From Steinernema hermaphroditum (taxonomy: Eukaryota; Nematoda; Chromadorea; Rhabditida; Steinernematidae), in contig CM059621.1 in the NCBI GenBank assembly GCA_030435675.1, positions 13,516,001 through 13,580,000 of the forward strand: DNA of 64,000 bases. The letters run 5' to 3'. The translations under genes were made by a program, and so were the position numbers. Positions 1 through 9,779 of the stretch are shown piece after piece. Position 1 is the stretch's first letter. Each line of letters begins with the position of its first letter. The notes under the pieces are model-generated. The model did no database searches, was not told where the DNA came from, and worked only from the letters and a program-made list of their open reading frames with translations.

Positions 1-426
1 CCCTCGTCCTCGATGAGGGTGATCGTGCAGACGAAGTTGTACTGGCTGAAGTTGATCTGCTCGGCCATTCCCTAGATCGCTCCGTCTTCACCCTGTCTCA
101 CCCCCCACCACTCACCTCTCTGAGCACCACCACTTGGGCCTTCGGCGGTGGCGGCGCCGTGACCGCGTCGACGACCTCGTAGACACCCTTGGCCAGAGTA
201 CCCTCCTTCTCCTTCCGCTTCTTGATTGTCCCAAGGAGTTGAGACAGTTGTCGACTCAGCTCACGCATCTTCTCCTCCCAGTCGAGGTCCTCGGCCACCG
301 TCGTCGGGCCGGGCAGAGCCAGCGTCGGGAGCAGCGTGGCCGCCGGCATGAACGCGTTCACCGGAACGATCGGTTTCTCTTCGGCGGCTTGCGGCGCCAC
401 GAACTGCCAACTTCCGCCTCCGCCGG
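1..426 (-). CDS. Partial gene, coiled-coil protein of unknown function
   Basis: Two exons are visible on the minus strand: 426-116 and 71-1, joined in phase 0 across a 44-nt intron (115-72, GTGAG..CTAG). The first visible exon starts at a TTTCAG acceptor, so at least one 5' exon is missing, and the gene runs off the window start. The protein is Ala/Pro-rich, then has a charged helical stretch (MRELSRQLSQLL, then KKRKEKEG) that looks like a coiled coil, then a PPPPK run. The second exon contains the motif SQYNFVCTITL. I do not recognise the family. Codon use favours C or G at third positions, as in the solid genes here, which supports real coding. Confidence 0.55.
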
Positions 427-480
427 CTGAAACAGCCAAAGATCGTGTTTTCGCCCTTTATCGCCCCTCGAATCGGCGAT

Positions 481-487
481 TATAAAA
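481..487 (+). promoter_or_regulatory. TATA box of the small secreted protein gene
   Basis: TATAAAA lies 36-42 nt before the ATG at 523. The first exon begins with a clear signal peptide, so a core promoter here is plausible. Confidence 0.5.
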
Positions 488-522
488 GCGCAAAGACGTC
501 ATCAGTTTCGGCTCATCCATGC

Positions 523-1214
523 ATGATTCGCTTATCGCCCCTTCTGCTCGCCCTCTTCTGGATTCTGGACGTCGCCGACGGACTCGTCGTCCTCTCGGGA
601 GATACCTGCTCCAGTCCTGAACTCCGCGCTGCCATCGAAAAGGTACCTCTAGCTTAGGGTTTGGGTCTCATCTCTACTGACAGGTTTTGGAGTTGGTCCA
701 CATGGGGTTCTGATTTTCAAGGATGTATGAAATAGAACCCCCAGATGTCGAGAACTCTCTCCAGAGCAGGTATTTGTCTATCAGACAAGCACTTCAGACA
801 GTAGCAATCATTTTGTCAGGTAGACATGTCTGTTTCCTGTTTCCGACCGATTTAATACAGATCTGCTTAGCAAAGTGATCCTTACTGTCTGGTAGACAAA
901 TGCGGGGGAGGGCAGTTTGTAGCGCCCTTTTTGCACGGCACAGGGTTTCTTGTTACCTAACTTGATCTTCCCTCCAATGATGTTTAGCTTCCTGACCACC
1001 CTACAGCAATCCCCTTTAGAGCCTAAAAGAAGACGTCGCGCAGACGCTCGTCGCCCTGAGAGAAGAACTCATGACGAACATCAAACCTGCACATTTTGTC
1101 ATCTTCTGCGGTCCCAGCACGCAGGACTACAAGTACGTCGCGCAGTCGTGCCACTTCTGCACCCACAGCGACGACAAGATCACTTGTCACGTGTTCGAGT
1201 CGAATAAAAAGTGA
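523..1214 (+). CDS. Small secreted cysteine-containing protein
   Basis: Exons are 523-642 and 1020-1214, joined in phase 0, giving 104 aa. Residues 1-20 are a signal peptide (MIRLSPLLLALFWILDVADG). The mature part has Cys residues in CSSPELR, FVIFCGPS, QSCHFCTH and ITCHVFES, which suggests a disulfide-bonded extracellular domain. I do not recognise the family. The start at 523 is preferred over the ATG at 519 because only this frame gives a signal peptide and splices cleanly. The intron (377 nt) is long for this region and contains AGACAG/CTGTCT-rich repeat sequence found elsewhere in the window. The last codons overlap the 3' end of the convergent minus-strand gene. Confidence 0.6.
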
Positions 1215-2154
1215 CTACCGTACCTGCTGGAGTGGTGCTCTCTCGTTGGGTCGTCGGGGACGGCTGTTCCACCTTGGCTACAGAACCCTTCCACGACTGT
1301 TCCTCCGTTGTGATGACGGGAAGAGGCTTCGGAGGGACGAAGCGATGTGCACTGAATCTGTGGAGATACGGTAGTGGCCTGGTTCTCGACTCACCCCCTT
1401 GTTTGCGACATTCGCCACCTGTTCAATACCCTTCTGGTCGTGGTGGAAGTCGGTTGGGTCGTCGGCGTTGCGGTCGTTGTTGTGGCTATCGTCGTAGTAG
1501 TTCTCGCCGTGGTTGTCAGAGGGGATGTCGGCTTGTGTCCTCCCTTGCGGTTATCAATGAACTGCTGAAAGGAGAGGACAGTGGCCTCGTGGCGCAATGG
1601 ATGACGCGTCGGTCTACGGAACCGAAGATTGCAGGTTCGAATCCTGCCGAGGTCGAAATCGTTTTGCCCACCTGGAAGAGATGCGCGAGCTCTTTGAAGT
1701 CCTCTTTCGTGAACTTCTGCTTGTCTTTCTTCTTCTTCGGCTTCGGCGGAGGGCGCCGTGTCGTCGTCGACGAGGGGTAGATGATGCTGGGAACGATCAG
1801 GCTGGGCATCATGTTCATCTAAATCTCTTCGTTTCTTTGAGAGGAAAGAATAGAGCACCTGCTGGCCGATATTGACGACATCTGGATCGCCGGGATTCAT
1901 ATCGTCCTCGTCTTGGGGATTCCCGAAGGCGTCGAAGGGAATCTTGGAGACGAAGCCACGGCCCTTGCCCCGCACGAAGTCGCGGAGTTGCTTCAACTCG
2001 AAGTCCTCGAGGAGCGCCAGATTCGCGAGCATCTCATCTAAACGCGCAGGGGCATACGGTGCCCCGCTACGGTAGGCCTACCTTCGAGGGGATTCGCCGC
2101 TCTGGTCCTAGTGAAGAGCACGAGGAAGCAGCAGAGAACGAGGGCGCCGTGCAT
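1180..2154 (-). CDS. Secreted Thr/Pro-rich protein
   Basis: Five exons: 2154-2082, 2037-1859, 1818-1672, 1564-1395 and 1357-1180, all in consistent phase, giving 248 aa. Introns are 44, 40, 107 and 37 nt. Exon 1 encodes a signal peptide (MHGALVLCCFLVLFTR). The middle has PPPKPKKKKDKQKFTKEDF, followed by an exon of almost continuous Thr, Ala and Pro (TTTARTTTTIATTTTATPT), typical of a mucin-like O-glycosylated stretch. The C-terminal exon reads HRFVPPKPLPVITT. No known domain is seen. The 107-nt third intron contains a tRNA-Arg on the other strand. If translation runs to the TGA at 1182-1180, the CDS overlaps the convergent gene by 35 nt. Alternatively a donor near 1223 leads to an exon I cannot see. 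Confidence 0.6.
1583..1655 (+). tRNA. tRNA-Arg(ACG)
   Basis: A complete cloverleaf can be folded by eye. The acceptor stem GGCCTCG pairs with CGAGGTC, with one G-T pair and discriminator G. The D arm contains GGCGCAATGGATGACGC. The 5-bp anticodon stem TCGGT/ACCGA has the loop CTACGGA, giving anticodon ACG. The T arm is GCAGG-TTCGAAT-CCTGC. There is no intron. It lies antisense within the third intron of the secreted Thr/Pro-rich gene. Confidence 0.93.
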
Positions 2155-2674
2155 CCGATCGATGATGCATCCAACCGTTAGTGACTAAGAAGGTCGGAAA
2201 GTAGGGCTCCCCTCGTTGTTCCGTGAAGAACGTGCGGCGTCCGCCGGCGACGGATAATAACTCCCCGTGGCGGACAGTGACCCTGAGACACTTAATTATT
2301 CCCGCCACCGAGTTACAAAACAAACAGGTTCCAAGGCGGCGTTCGCGATGAACTTGACCATTAGGGCGACTATTAGGGCGTTCGGCGCCACACAAAAACG
2401 GCGATTTCGACGAAGTTTCGGACGGTGTGTGGCCTTTCCAGAATTGCAAACGATCTTTGAGTGGGAGGAGGGCGAATGGAGTCAAGTGGACGATCATTAC
2501 CGATAGCAGCGATAAAAAACTTTCGAACCCAAATTTATTGCCCAAGAGAAATGGAAAAAACCGGTGTCTTCACCGGGATACAATGGCCAACGAGATTCTC
2601 CCAGTTCCGCTGTAATACATGCCCTCGACTCTTAATTATCTCTTCATTGAAAAGTATCTGAAAACACACTATCT
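2155..2674. other. Intergenic, no gene recognised
   Basis: This holds the 5' flank of the secreted Thr/Pro-rich gene and the 3' flank of the CoA-transferase. Open frames here have no plausible splice structure or signal peptide. Confidence 0.5.
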
Positions 2675-4388
2675 TCAAAAATCTATAACTCGGTCGTGCT
2701 TGAGCTGATCCAGTTTCGCGTCGGAAAAGCCGAGTTCCCGTTGTAGAACCTCCTTTGTGTGTTCTCCCAGGAGCGGAGGAGCTGACCGGATCCGATTTTC
2801 CGCTTCGGAGAACTCCACAGGTGGCGCTAAACGACGATTTTAATTATGCAACGAAGTGCCAAAAGCGATACCCGTCAAAGTAACTTGGCCATATTGTGGA
2901 TGTTCGACCTTCTGGACCAATCCGAGATGTTCCACTTGCGGATGGTTGTAGGCTTCGGCTAGAGTGTTCACAGGTCCCGACGGCAGTCCGGGGTCGTCTA
3001 GGCACCTCTCCCAGTACTTCAGCTCTTCTTCGAGAAATCGCTCCTGGATGATCTGCAAAAGTTCTTCCCGGTTCTTCACTCGACTCGCGTTTCCTTGGAA
3101 CTTCTCGTTCTCCGTTAGATGCTCCAGATCCATTAGCTTTACTAGCTGAAAGAAGAACGGATATGACATCTTCCCCCACATTCTCACCTTCGCAAAAGCG
3201 GCGTCGTTTCCAGCGCCTACCACGTAATGCCTCCCATCTTTTGTTGCGAACGCCTGGTAGGGAATGATCGACTCGTGTTCGGTTCCCCAGCGTCGTCCCT
3301 CCAGTCCAGCATTCAAATAATTGCTGCCGATGTTCATGAGAGCGGTGATTTGAGTGCTCAGCAGGTTGCAGTCGATCTTCTGACCCTTTCCGGTTTGGAT
3401 CCGTTGGAGAAGTGCGGCGAGGATCGCTCCGTGAGCGTAGAGGCCGGTCATCATATCCGTCACGGCAACTCCGGCCTTGCAGGGCTCTCCGTCCTTCGGC
3501 CCCGTTACCGCCATGAATCCTCCAACTGCTTCAGCGATCACATCATAACCGGCGTGTTTCGCGAACGGACCAGTTGCTCCCCATCCTGAAACAGCTCATT
3601 ATGAGCAGCGTGTCAGATCAAAGGTACAAATTGGCATTTTGGAATGATCACATAAAACAATGAAAGGAACGAGGGGCTGCCACGTGCCCTGGAACGACTA
3701 ATTTGTATGACGTCTCAGGCACTTGTTAGATACATATCCAATACATGTCCGAACTCACCCGTAATCGAGCAGTATATCAGCCTCTCGTTTTCTTTTGACA
3801 GCTCCTCGTACCCCAATCCGAGCTTCTTCAGTCCGCCCGTCTTGAAGTTCTCCATCAGCACATCACTTTTCAGTGCCAGAGCCCTCGCCTAAAAAGAAAC
3901 CCTCCATTAACTACACAGCGACTTGATTTTATTCCCACGATTTTTTGTCCATCGGGATGCTGCAGATCGATCGCCAAACTCTTCTTGTTCCTATTAAGGC
4001 AGAGATAGTAGCAGCTCTGGTCGTTGATTTGTGGCGGCACCCAATTCCTGACATCGTCGCCAGTACCTGAAAAAAAGAGAAAATAAAACCTCAGCACACA
4101 CAGTTTTTACACCAGCGGATCGTCTGAAGACCGTCGTGTGTATCTCATCATAGGAGCCCCGGGCGGGATCGAACCCGCACTAAGCATTTTCTAAGCAAGC
4201 GCACTCGCAATGAGCCAATCGATCACCTAGCACTTGGGGTGGCATTTCCACTTACCAGGTCTCTCGATCTTCCACACTTCAGCGCCGAGATCGCCAAGAA
4301 TTTGCGTCGCATAAGGTCCCGCGAGGATTCGCGTGAAGTCCGCGATTCGGATGCCGGAGAGCGGAGACGAGACTGATTTCGAGAGCAT
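2675..4388 (-). CDS. Family III CoA-transferase (CaiB/BaiF type, SUGCT-like)
   Basis: Six exons: 4388-4256, 4066-3939, 3888-3759, 3585-3188, 3145-2872 and 2826-2675. All join in phase, giving 404 aa, close to animal SUGCT length. The N-terminus has the family hallmark [20 protein letters not shown], then [25 protein letters not shown] and a [17 protein letters not shown] block. The Asp in [13 protein letters not shown] matches the position of the family's catalytic aspartate. The C-terminus [14 protein letters not shown] is also typical. Known members move CoA between acyl-CoA and free acids; SUGCT uses succinyl-CoA or glutarate in mitochondria. Substrate here is inferred from similarity only. 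The start at 4388 leaves a short lead that could be a mitochondrial signal, since a longer in-frame extension upstream looks non-coding. Intron 1 carries a tRNA-like relic. Confidence 0.9.
4145..4235 (-). repeat. tRNA-derived relic in intron 1 of the CoA-transferase gene
   Basis: The minus strand has an A-box-like TGGCTCATTGCGAGTGC and a perfect T-arm/B box GCGGG-TTCGATC-CCGC. The 5' side does not pair with the 3' CCGGGGC acceptor strand, and no anticodon stem forms around CTTGCTTAGAAAATGC. It resembles a tRNA-Ala-like sequence that has decayed, or a tRNA-derived SINE head. A similar A box and B box occur at 8288-8375. Confidence 0.5.
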
Positions 4389-4874
4389 CGTGTATGCCGG
4401 ATGCGGTCTGTAGACACGAAATGGCGCGAGGGAGAGGTTTACGTTGGACGTCGCGCGCGTCAAGGTTATCACATGATCAGTGGAACGAGGAGCTTCAGAA
4501 AGGGTCTGGTGGCAGGAAGCTTGGAGCTGAAGAGTAGCTGATCGTTGAGTGCTTTCTGATCGCTGCTTTCGACCAACTTTTGTAGCCAAGTTGTCTTTTG
4601 TGTTGTTCATCTTTTTCTCTGAGTCACGTGTTGCAGTTTTCAACCTTTCAATTTTAAAATTCCGGGTTTGTTTTGCCATTTTACACGCTCTCATCCAGTT
4701 CTTTCATTTTGTGGTTAAGCAAGCATTCCATATGTGAGTTTCAGCTTGTGGGGTACGTGAAAAACTGCTTGTAGCAGTGATCACGCGTGTCCAGAGTGAA
4801 TTTCTTGTCAACAAGTGAAGCGCGAAATCACGGACTCTGAACAGATATCCATCGAGTTTCACGCTTCATAGCCG

Positions 4875-5255
4875 TTAGAACACCTCTAGCACAAAATTTG
4901 GATTAGATTTCGGCGCATTCTTGACTGTTCCCTCCAACCACAAGACGTTTTCATCGCTCCGATCACAGCTTTTTGTATCAAAATGAGCAACTGGGGTTTG
5001 CACGCGAACAGAGCGGTCCCGCCGCGATCTGATTGTTTGAAAAGTGTTGAAATGGCTTCCTAAAAGTAGAGTCGGTCGCAAGCGACGCGTCGCCGCTGTC
5101 TTCGCGTTGCGTGCGACTTTGGCTGAAATTTTGCAGTTTTCTTGGATGAAGCGATTGAGGGGACTGACCACACATTTGAATTTTGTTGTTTCCTTTTTGT
5201 TGGCTCTGTATTCGATGCTTTGAAGTGCAAAATATTGCCGATTCAGCGTTGTCAT
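4875..5255 (-). CDS. Hypothetical single-exon ORF between two conserved genes
   Basis: An ATG-initiated 126-aa frame, basic in its middle (for example KTAATRRLRPTLLLG). No domain, signal peptide or membrane segment is seen. Codon choice is less C/G-ending than in the neighbouring conserved genes, and no poly(A) signal is obvious. It may be a real small gene or a chance frame in the flank between the CoA-transferase and ATP synthase genes. The rest of 4389-5435 shows nothing else I can name. Confidence 0.25.
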   Translation of the reverse strand: MTTLNRQYFALQSIEYRANKKETTKFKCVVSPLNRFIQENCKISAKVARNAKTAATRRLRPTLLLGSHFNTFQTIRSRRDRSVRVQTPVAHFDTKSCDRSDENVLWLEGTVKNAPKSNPNFVLEVF

Positions 5256-5410
5256 CTTTGGTCGCTATTTCTTGAAAACACTAAAATTTGCTGAATTCCT
5301 TATCCTAGCTGCAGATGTGAGTGAAGTGCTCGCTTGAAATTACCACCTTTTCTCGCTCACGTTCGTTACGCTGTCGGGCATCTCTGTCACAGTAGCTGTC
5401 ACCTTCTTCA

Positions 5411-5419
5411 TATTTTCAG
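5411..5419 (+). promoter_or_regulatory. Candidate trans-splice acceptor for the ATP synthase b gene
   Basis: TATTTTCAG ends 16 nt before the ATG at 5436, with no upstream coding exon. This is the arrangement expected for spliced-leader addition in nematodes. It is inferred from position and consensus only. Confidence 0.5.
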
Positions 5420-5435
5420 AGAACCGCGGGTAGTC

Positions 5436-6567
5436 ATGTCTCTCAGCAGATTCGCTGCCCCGACCAACGGAGCCTTCCGTGTGTTCGTCATCCCCGCCAG
5501 GGCGGCCCATGCTGCAGCTCCCGTTGCCGGTAAGATACTCACTGCATTGGGATAGTGTCACAATCAATGCTATATGTAGCTGCCCCAGTGAAGCCCGAAG
5601 AGCTGGACAACCCCGGCTTCTTCCAGAAAATCGCCCTCCGCTTCAAGGGCATTCCTCTCAAGGGAGAACTGCACCCACCCAAGTCGATGTTCGATGATTG
5701 CGGCAAGGAGTGGTTTGCCCCTGAGCCTCTCCCCGCTGTGCCCAAGGACTACAAGGAACACCCCGACCGCGACCTGGTGAATTTCCCCTACCCCGAGAGG
5801 CCGATGTACGCTCCCAAGACCCGCCTCCTTATGATCCCCAACTCGTGGTGCACTCCCTTCGAGAAGGTCACCGGTACCTCTGGACCTTACCTCTTCTTCG
5901 GAGGTCTCTTCGCCTTCCTTGTCAACAAGGAATTGTGGGTGTTCGAAGAGCAGGGACACATGCTTTGCGGTTGGATTCTTTTCTACTTGCTCATCTCCCG
6001 CACTGTTGGATGTAAGTGTTCAGCGTCTTGGCTGCATTCACACATGTTCTATAATTTTAGACAGAATTGACAAGTACCTCTACGGTGAGTTCCAGAACCG
6101 CATCAACCACTTCAAGTCGCTCATCGCTGACGACCTTAAGGAGGCTGTTGAATTCCGCAAGGTTAACCTCGTCAGCTCATTGGATGTTTACTGACAGGCG
6201 TTACTTCAGAACTCCGCTGCTGAAACCGAGTCTTTGAACGCTGTCAAGGAGAAGTTCCCCGTCATCTTCCAGGAAAACATGGCTCTCCAGCTCGAGGCCG
6301 CCTACCGCAACAACGTTCAGCAAGTCGCCACTGAATTGAAGCGCCGCATCGACTATTTGCACGAAACCGAAGCCACCAAGCAGCGATTTGAGCGCGAGCA
6401 CATGGTTAAGTGGATCACCGAAAACGTAAGGGATCATACTTGGGACGTTGTGAAATAATCAAGTGACCTTATTTCAGGTCATGAAGGACGTTGACCAGAA
6501 GGCCTTCAAGGATCAGTACATGCAAATGTGCATCCAGCAGTTGCAAGGATTAGCCGCTCAGAAGTAA
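5436..6567 (+). CDS. ATP synthase peripheral stalk subunit b, mitochondrial
   Basis: Five exons: 5436-5529, 5580-6011, 6061-6161, 6210-6425 and 6478-6567, 310 aa, matching the roughly 300 aa of nematode ASB proteins. The first 30 or so residues (MSLSRFAAPTNGAFRVFVIP..) are Arg/Ala-rich and acid-free, as in a mitochondrial presequence. The segment GPYLFFGGLFAFLVNKELWV and the next hydrophobic stretch form the membrane hairpin. The C-terminal half is a long charged helix (stator stalk). Subunit b anchors F1 to the Fo sector in the inner membrane. Codon use is strongly biased, as expected for a highly expressed gene. AATAAA is at 6615-6620. Confidence 0.95.
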
Positions 6568-6724
6568 GACTGCCAGCCCCGTCTTATCTGTTGAGCCTAT
6601 ACCCTTTGTGTAGGAATAAAACATTTGTAAAGATAAAGTTTGTTTTAGATAAAGTTTATCGTTTACAGGTTGGATAGTTTGATTTAGCCGTAATAAAGCC
6701 CTTAGACGCGTCGTTCATTTGTAA

Positions 6725-7124
6725 CAGGGTATATGCATACAGAAGTCGACTGCTTGCTAGCTGGATACTCTTTTCAAATCGGGTGCTGTTGTTGTAGAGT
6801 ATGCTGCATGCGACATACTCGAAGTTCACTATGAAGGCAGAAAACGATGAGCCGCTGCCGGCCGACATTCTGCAAACGGACGAATGATCCTCCGAGCAGT
6901 CGTCGTGTCTGAATCGATGGGCAGCAAGAGAGTCTGCCGACCTTTTATATCTAAACTTCAGGTGCATGGAATATGAATGGGATCTGAGGTCGGTAGACTC
7001 AGTATGACTCGGTGTGTATTCCTAAGTGTGCCATTTTTTCCGATGCCTTTCGCACCCTTTCCGCATTGTGCTCATGTTTATTCACTTCTTCTGTCGTTCA
7101 CTCTGAACGTTACCATCGCCCAAC
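6725..7124 (+). repeat. Upstream part of a segmental duplication (copy 1)
   Basis: The 5' flank of the F-box-like gene at 7125 is repeated at about 9315-9699. Both copies share blocks such as CTCCGAGCAGTCG, TTTCCGCATTGTGCT and TTCACTTCTTCTGTCGTTCA in the same order and spacing. The rest of 6568-6724 holds the poly(A) signal and 3' flank of the ATP synthase gene. Confidence 0.8.
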
Positions 7125-8052
7125 ATGAACGCAGTTCCTGCGCTCTTTATGGAAGACGTATTCATCGTTTTAGGCTCCTGGGATCTCCACTACGCGAGTG
7201 AGCTTTCTTCGCCCTGGTCTCGAATGGCTTATGCGATTGACATGAAGATCCACGTACTTATGGCTTATGTTGATTTCGAATCGGGAAAGGTTCTGGTCAC
7301 CGCCCAGCAGCGACGCGACTTGTACGAACACACCTGGACAGTGATGTTGCTCTGAACAAAGTGAATTCGAAATTTATAACACAGTTCCATGTGAGCGATA
7401 CTAGCCTTCGTGGTGAGGAACCTTCCGCGTCGTGGAAAGAGGTCACCTTAGAGCAACTCAAGGATCTCATCAATGCTGTTAAGCCAATAGAAAGAGCAAA
7501 ACCGCTCAAATATCACCTATATGACACAAACCGTCTGGATGTAACTAAGCTCCTAGCCGATAAGGATACCTGGGGCCTCGAGAGCTTCTTTCCATGCGAC
7601 TTCCAGTGGACGATATCCATCTTGGTAATATCGAAGGATACGACAATGAAATTGAGCGCTTTTTGGAAACCATAGGACCTCTTTTTCACGTCTCTGTGGA
7701 TGGCTTCAGAACCAACAGTGTGAGCTGCGACTTGCTGTGTGACAAATTTGTTCCAATCGATGGAGGCGTTTTCATTTTCGAAGGAGAAGTTGATCGACAT
7801 CAACTGGAGAAGCTCGTTATGGAGTGCGAGATGTCGGGAGCGGAGGTTCGCTTCCAAGTGTACTTTTATGACTTCGAAGGCGAATGCTCCTTGGAGAACA
7901 TGTTCGATTTCAAGAAGATCTATTCGAAGACGAGATGGGAAGAGGACTGTTTAGTTGCCCACAGAGAGGGATCGGAACTGGAGCTATACGCTCAATATTA
8001 TGACAATGTACTCGACTGGTGTTGGCAGCGTATAACTGTGGACGCATCATAG
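7125..8052 (+). pseudogene. F-box-like family protein with one frameshift
   Basis: Exon 1 is 7125-7340, followed by a 44-nt intron (7341-7384, GTGATG..ACACAG), then exon 2 from 7385. The frame holds through GLESFF, then breaks near 7585-7597. The following frame, from MRLPVDDIHLGNIEGYDN to the TAG at 8050, continues the same kind of protein. No intron could explain the break. The N-terminus MNAVPALFMEDVFIVL is the family signature. Known family members in steinernematid nematodes are annotated as F-box-like or uncharacterised; this is recalled and not checked. AATAAA is at 8124-8129. It could be a young pseudogene or carry an assembly indel. Confidence 0.65.
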
Positions 8053-8287
8053 TGGTGCAGTCTGCGAAAAATATTAGTCCTGATCTCAGTATGTAATTCA
8101 CAAATCAATCTTTGGTTGAATCGAATAAAGAGTCGTCGTCGCGTCGCGATGGAAGCGAAGCAAGTTCAACGGGATGGAACTTCGGCTTGAGTGAACGGCG
8201 GGTGGAATCGGGCAGTGGTCGTTTTGGTCATACGTTAGAATACTTACAGACACCATTCTTGTAGTTACTGAAAAATTTAAGTGCTGC

Positions 8288-8375
8288 CGAAAAAGAGGAC
8301 CTTCACAGGGGATCGAACCTGACTCCGTTGTCCTACAGATTCATATAATTTCCAATGAGCCACACGTAAACTATT
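8288..8375 (-). repeat. tRNA-derived relic
   Basis: The minus strand has A-box-like TGGCTCATTGG and B-box GGTTCGATCCC at tRNA-like spacing, but no acceptor-stem pairing. It resembles the relic at 4145-4235. The remainder of 8053-8542 shows nothing else. Confidence 0.45.
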
Positions 8376-8542
8376 TATCTAATCTTTGTAGAAGATACTG
8401 GCGCTCCATCTCTAAAAGGATTGCATAGCGTAATTTTAGTTAGGTTATGTCTGAATTTTTCGAGCTTCAGGAGTGTGTCAGAAATCTAATTTTTCGAAAA
8501 CATAGGAAACATTCACAACAAAGCACGATCAACCTTCATTTA

Positions 8543-8860
8543 TTATCGCTTTGCTCCTTTATGAGTCTTCTTCTTTCGCGTGTTCTTCTTGATCTTGCCC
8601 TTCTTGCGCTGCAGACGCTTCTCCCTCACATCCTCCACCATTTTGTCATAATTATTGAACTGCTTACTGCAGTGGCTTTTCTTGTTACAGCCAGTGCAAA
8701 TCTGCTGAAAGACAGGCTTGCCGTAGTCTTCAGGGATGGTCTGCTCCTTTCCTTCGTGATCAATGTGAAAGCCCTCGAAATCTAGAAGGCGGAGTGAGCA
8801 TCGAAAAGATCGGTTCAGCTCCGCATTTTTTAATCCGATTGTTATAGCACCTCGGCGCAT
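8543..8860 (-). CDS. Lys-rich protein with Cys motif, possibly a 3' exon
   Basis: An ATG at 8860 opens 105 aa. A CTTCTAG acceptor at 8782 suggests that the convincing part, starting with DFEGFHIDHEGKEQTIP, is a 3' exon whose upstream partner is unclear. The protein contains QICTGCNKKSHCSKQFNNYD, a CxxC...C pattern that might bind metal, and ends in KKGKIKKNTRKKKTHKGAKR, a tail like those of nucleolar or ribosome-associated proteins. I do not recognise the family. Upstream on the minus strand (9063-8861) is a weakly coding-like stretch that may hold the missing exon. Confidence 0.4.
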   Translation of the reverse strand: MRRGAITIGLKNAELNRSFRCSLRLLDFEGFHIDHEGKEQTIPEDYGKPVFQQICTGCNKKSHCSKQFNNYDKMVEDVREKRLQRKKGKIKKNTRKKKTHKGAKR

Positions 8861-9314
8861 TTATGTGTCCTTAAACACCAAACGTTTTTTTCGCACAAAA
8901 AAAGTAAAAATACCGCCGCATTACTTCCTAGCGTGTAAACCCATTGAGGACTATAACCACTGATCGACGGTAGCTCTACTAACCATTTCGAATGGTCGTC
9001 ATTGGTTTGTACAATTTCTTGTAGACCGAATCCGTGCGTCATCACTTTGAAAATGGACTTCACAGATCCATCAATCTAAATTGGCATTGCAAGAGATTAC
9101 ACTTTGAAAGGGGGATACAAGCACAGCAAGAGAAGTTTCGGATCTTTTTTATTAAATTACAAGGTAACCTGATACGCGCCAGTCGGTCTGAAGTATGGTG
9201 CGACGGATGGAGGTGGGCTGTGGACTCAAACGTACCATAAACGGTATTCTAAATCAGGCTCGTCATGCTAGCCACGTTCGCATGGCTTGCTGATCGACCA
9301 CGGGCGATCGTCAT

Positions 9315-9770
9315 ATACGTATGCATACGGAAATAAGGTGCCTAGTATCGATGACTGTTTTTGTAGAGTGTGTTGCATGCGTCATACTCGGAGCTCGCCG
9401 AGAGGCTAGAAGACGTCGGTCGACATTTTGCAAACGGAGCGAGTGATCCTCCGAGCAGTCGCCGTGTTTGGATCGGTAGACGGCAAGAGATTCTGTCGAA
9501 CTTTTATGTCTAGACTCCAGTGGAATGTCGAATCTTGAATGGAATTTCGTTTTTGGAGCGTGAGGCGTGTCTACATTAGGACTCGGTGTATATTCTTGAA
9601 TGTGTGTCATACTTTCGGTATCATTTGCACCTTTCCGCATTGTGCTAATCTTTCATTCACTTCTTCTGTCGTTCACTCTGAATGCAGCCATCGCCCAACA
9701 TGAACGCAGTTCCCGCGCTCTTCATGGAGGACGTTTTCATCGTCTTAGGCTCCTGGTATCTCTTTGTTCT
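9315..9770 (+). pseudogene. Truncated duplicate of the F-box-like gene and its 5' flank
   Basis: This is copy 2 of the duplication at 6725-7190. The start codon at 9700 and the first 20 or so codons (MNAVPALFMEDVFIVLGSW) are kept, then similarity ends abruptly near 9768, at the edge of the transposase remnant. The rest of the gene is absent downstream. The 8861-9314 interval before it has nothing I can name apart from weak coding-like sequence. Confidence 0.75.
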
Positions 9771-9779
9771 GCCTAGTAA

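Noticed and set aside
98..439. A 113-aa frame starting MAVSAGG at 439
   Set aside because: The first codon is TTG and lies inside a TTTCAG splice acceptor, so the real exon starts at 426 without a start codon.
1446..1540. An Asp/His/Asn-rich exon (DNHGENYYDDSHNND) in another frame of the Thr-rich exon
   Set aside because: Codon use is attractive, but phase does not match the preceding exon, and the Thr-rich frame alone joins in phase to exons on both sides.
1391..2032. One continuous 213-aa minus-strand protein
   Set aside because: It reads straight through three introns and an antisense tRNA; spliced exons in consistent phase explain the region better.
2108..2545. A 145-aa minus-strand ORF over the 5' end of the Thr/Pro-rich gene
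   Set aside because: Another frame in the same place gives a signal peptide that splices in phase to the rest of the gene.
4150..4230. Functional tRNA gene in the CoA-transferase intron
   Set aside because: The B box is perfect, but the acceptor and anticodon stems do not pair.
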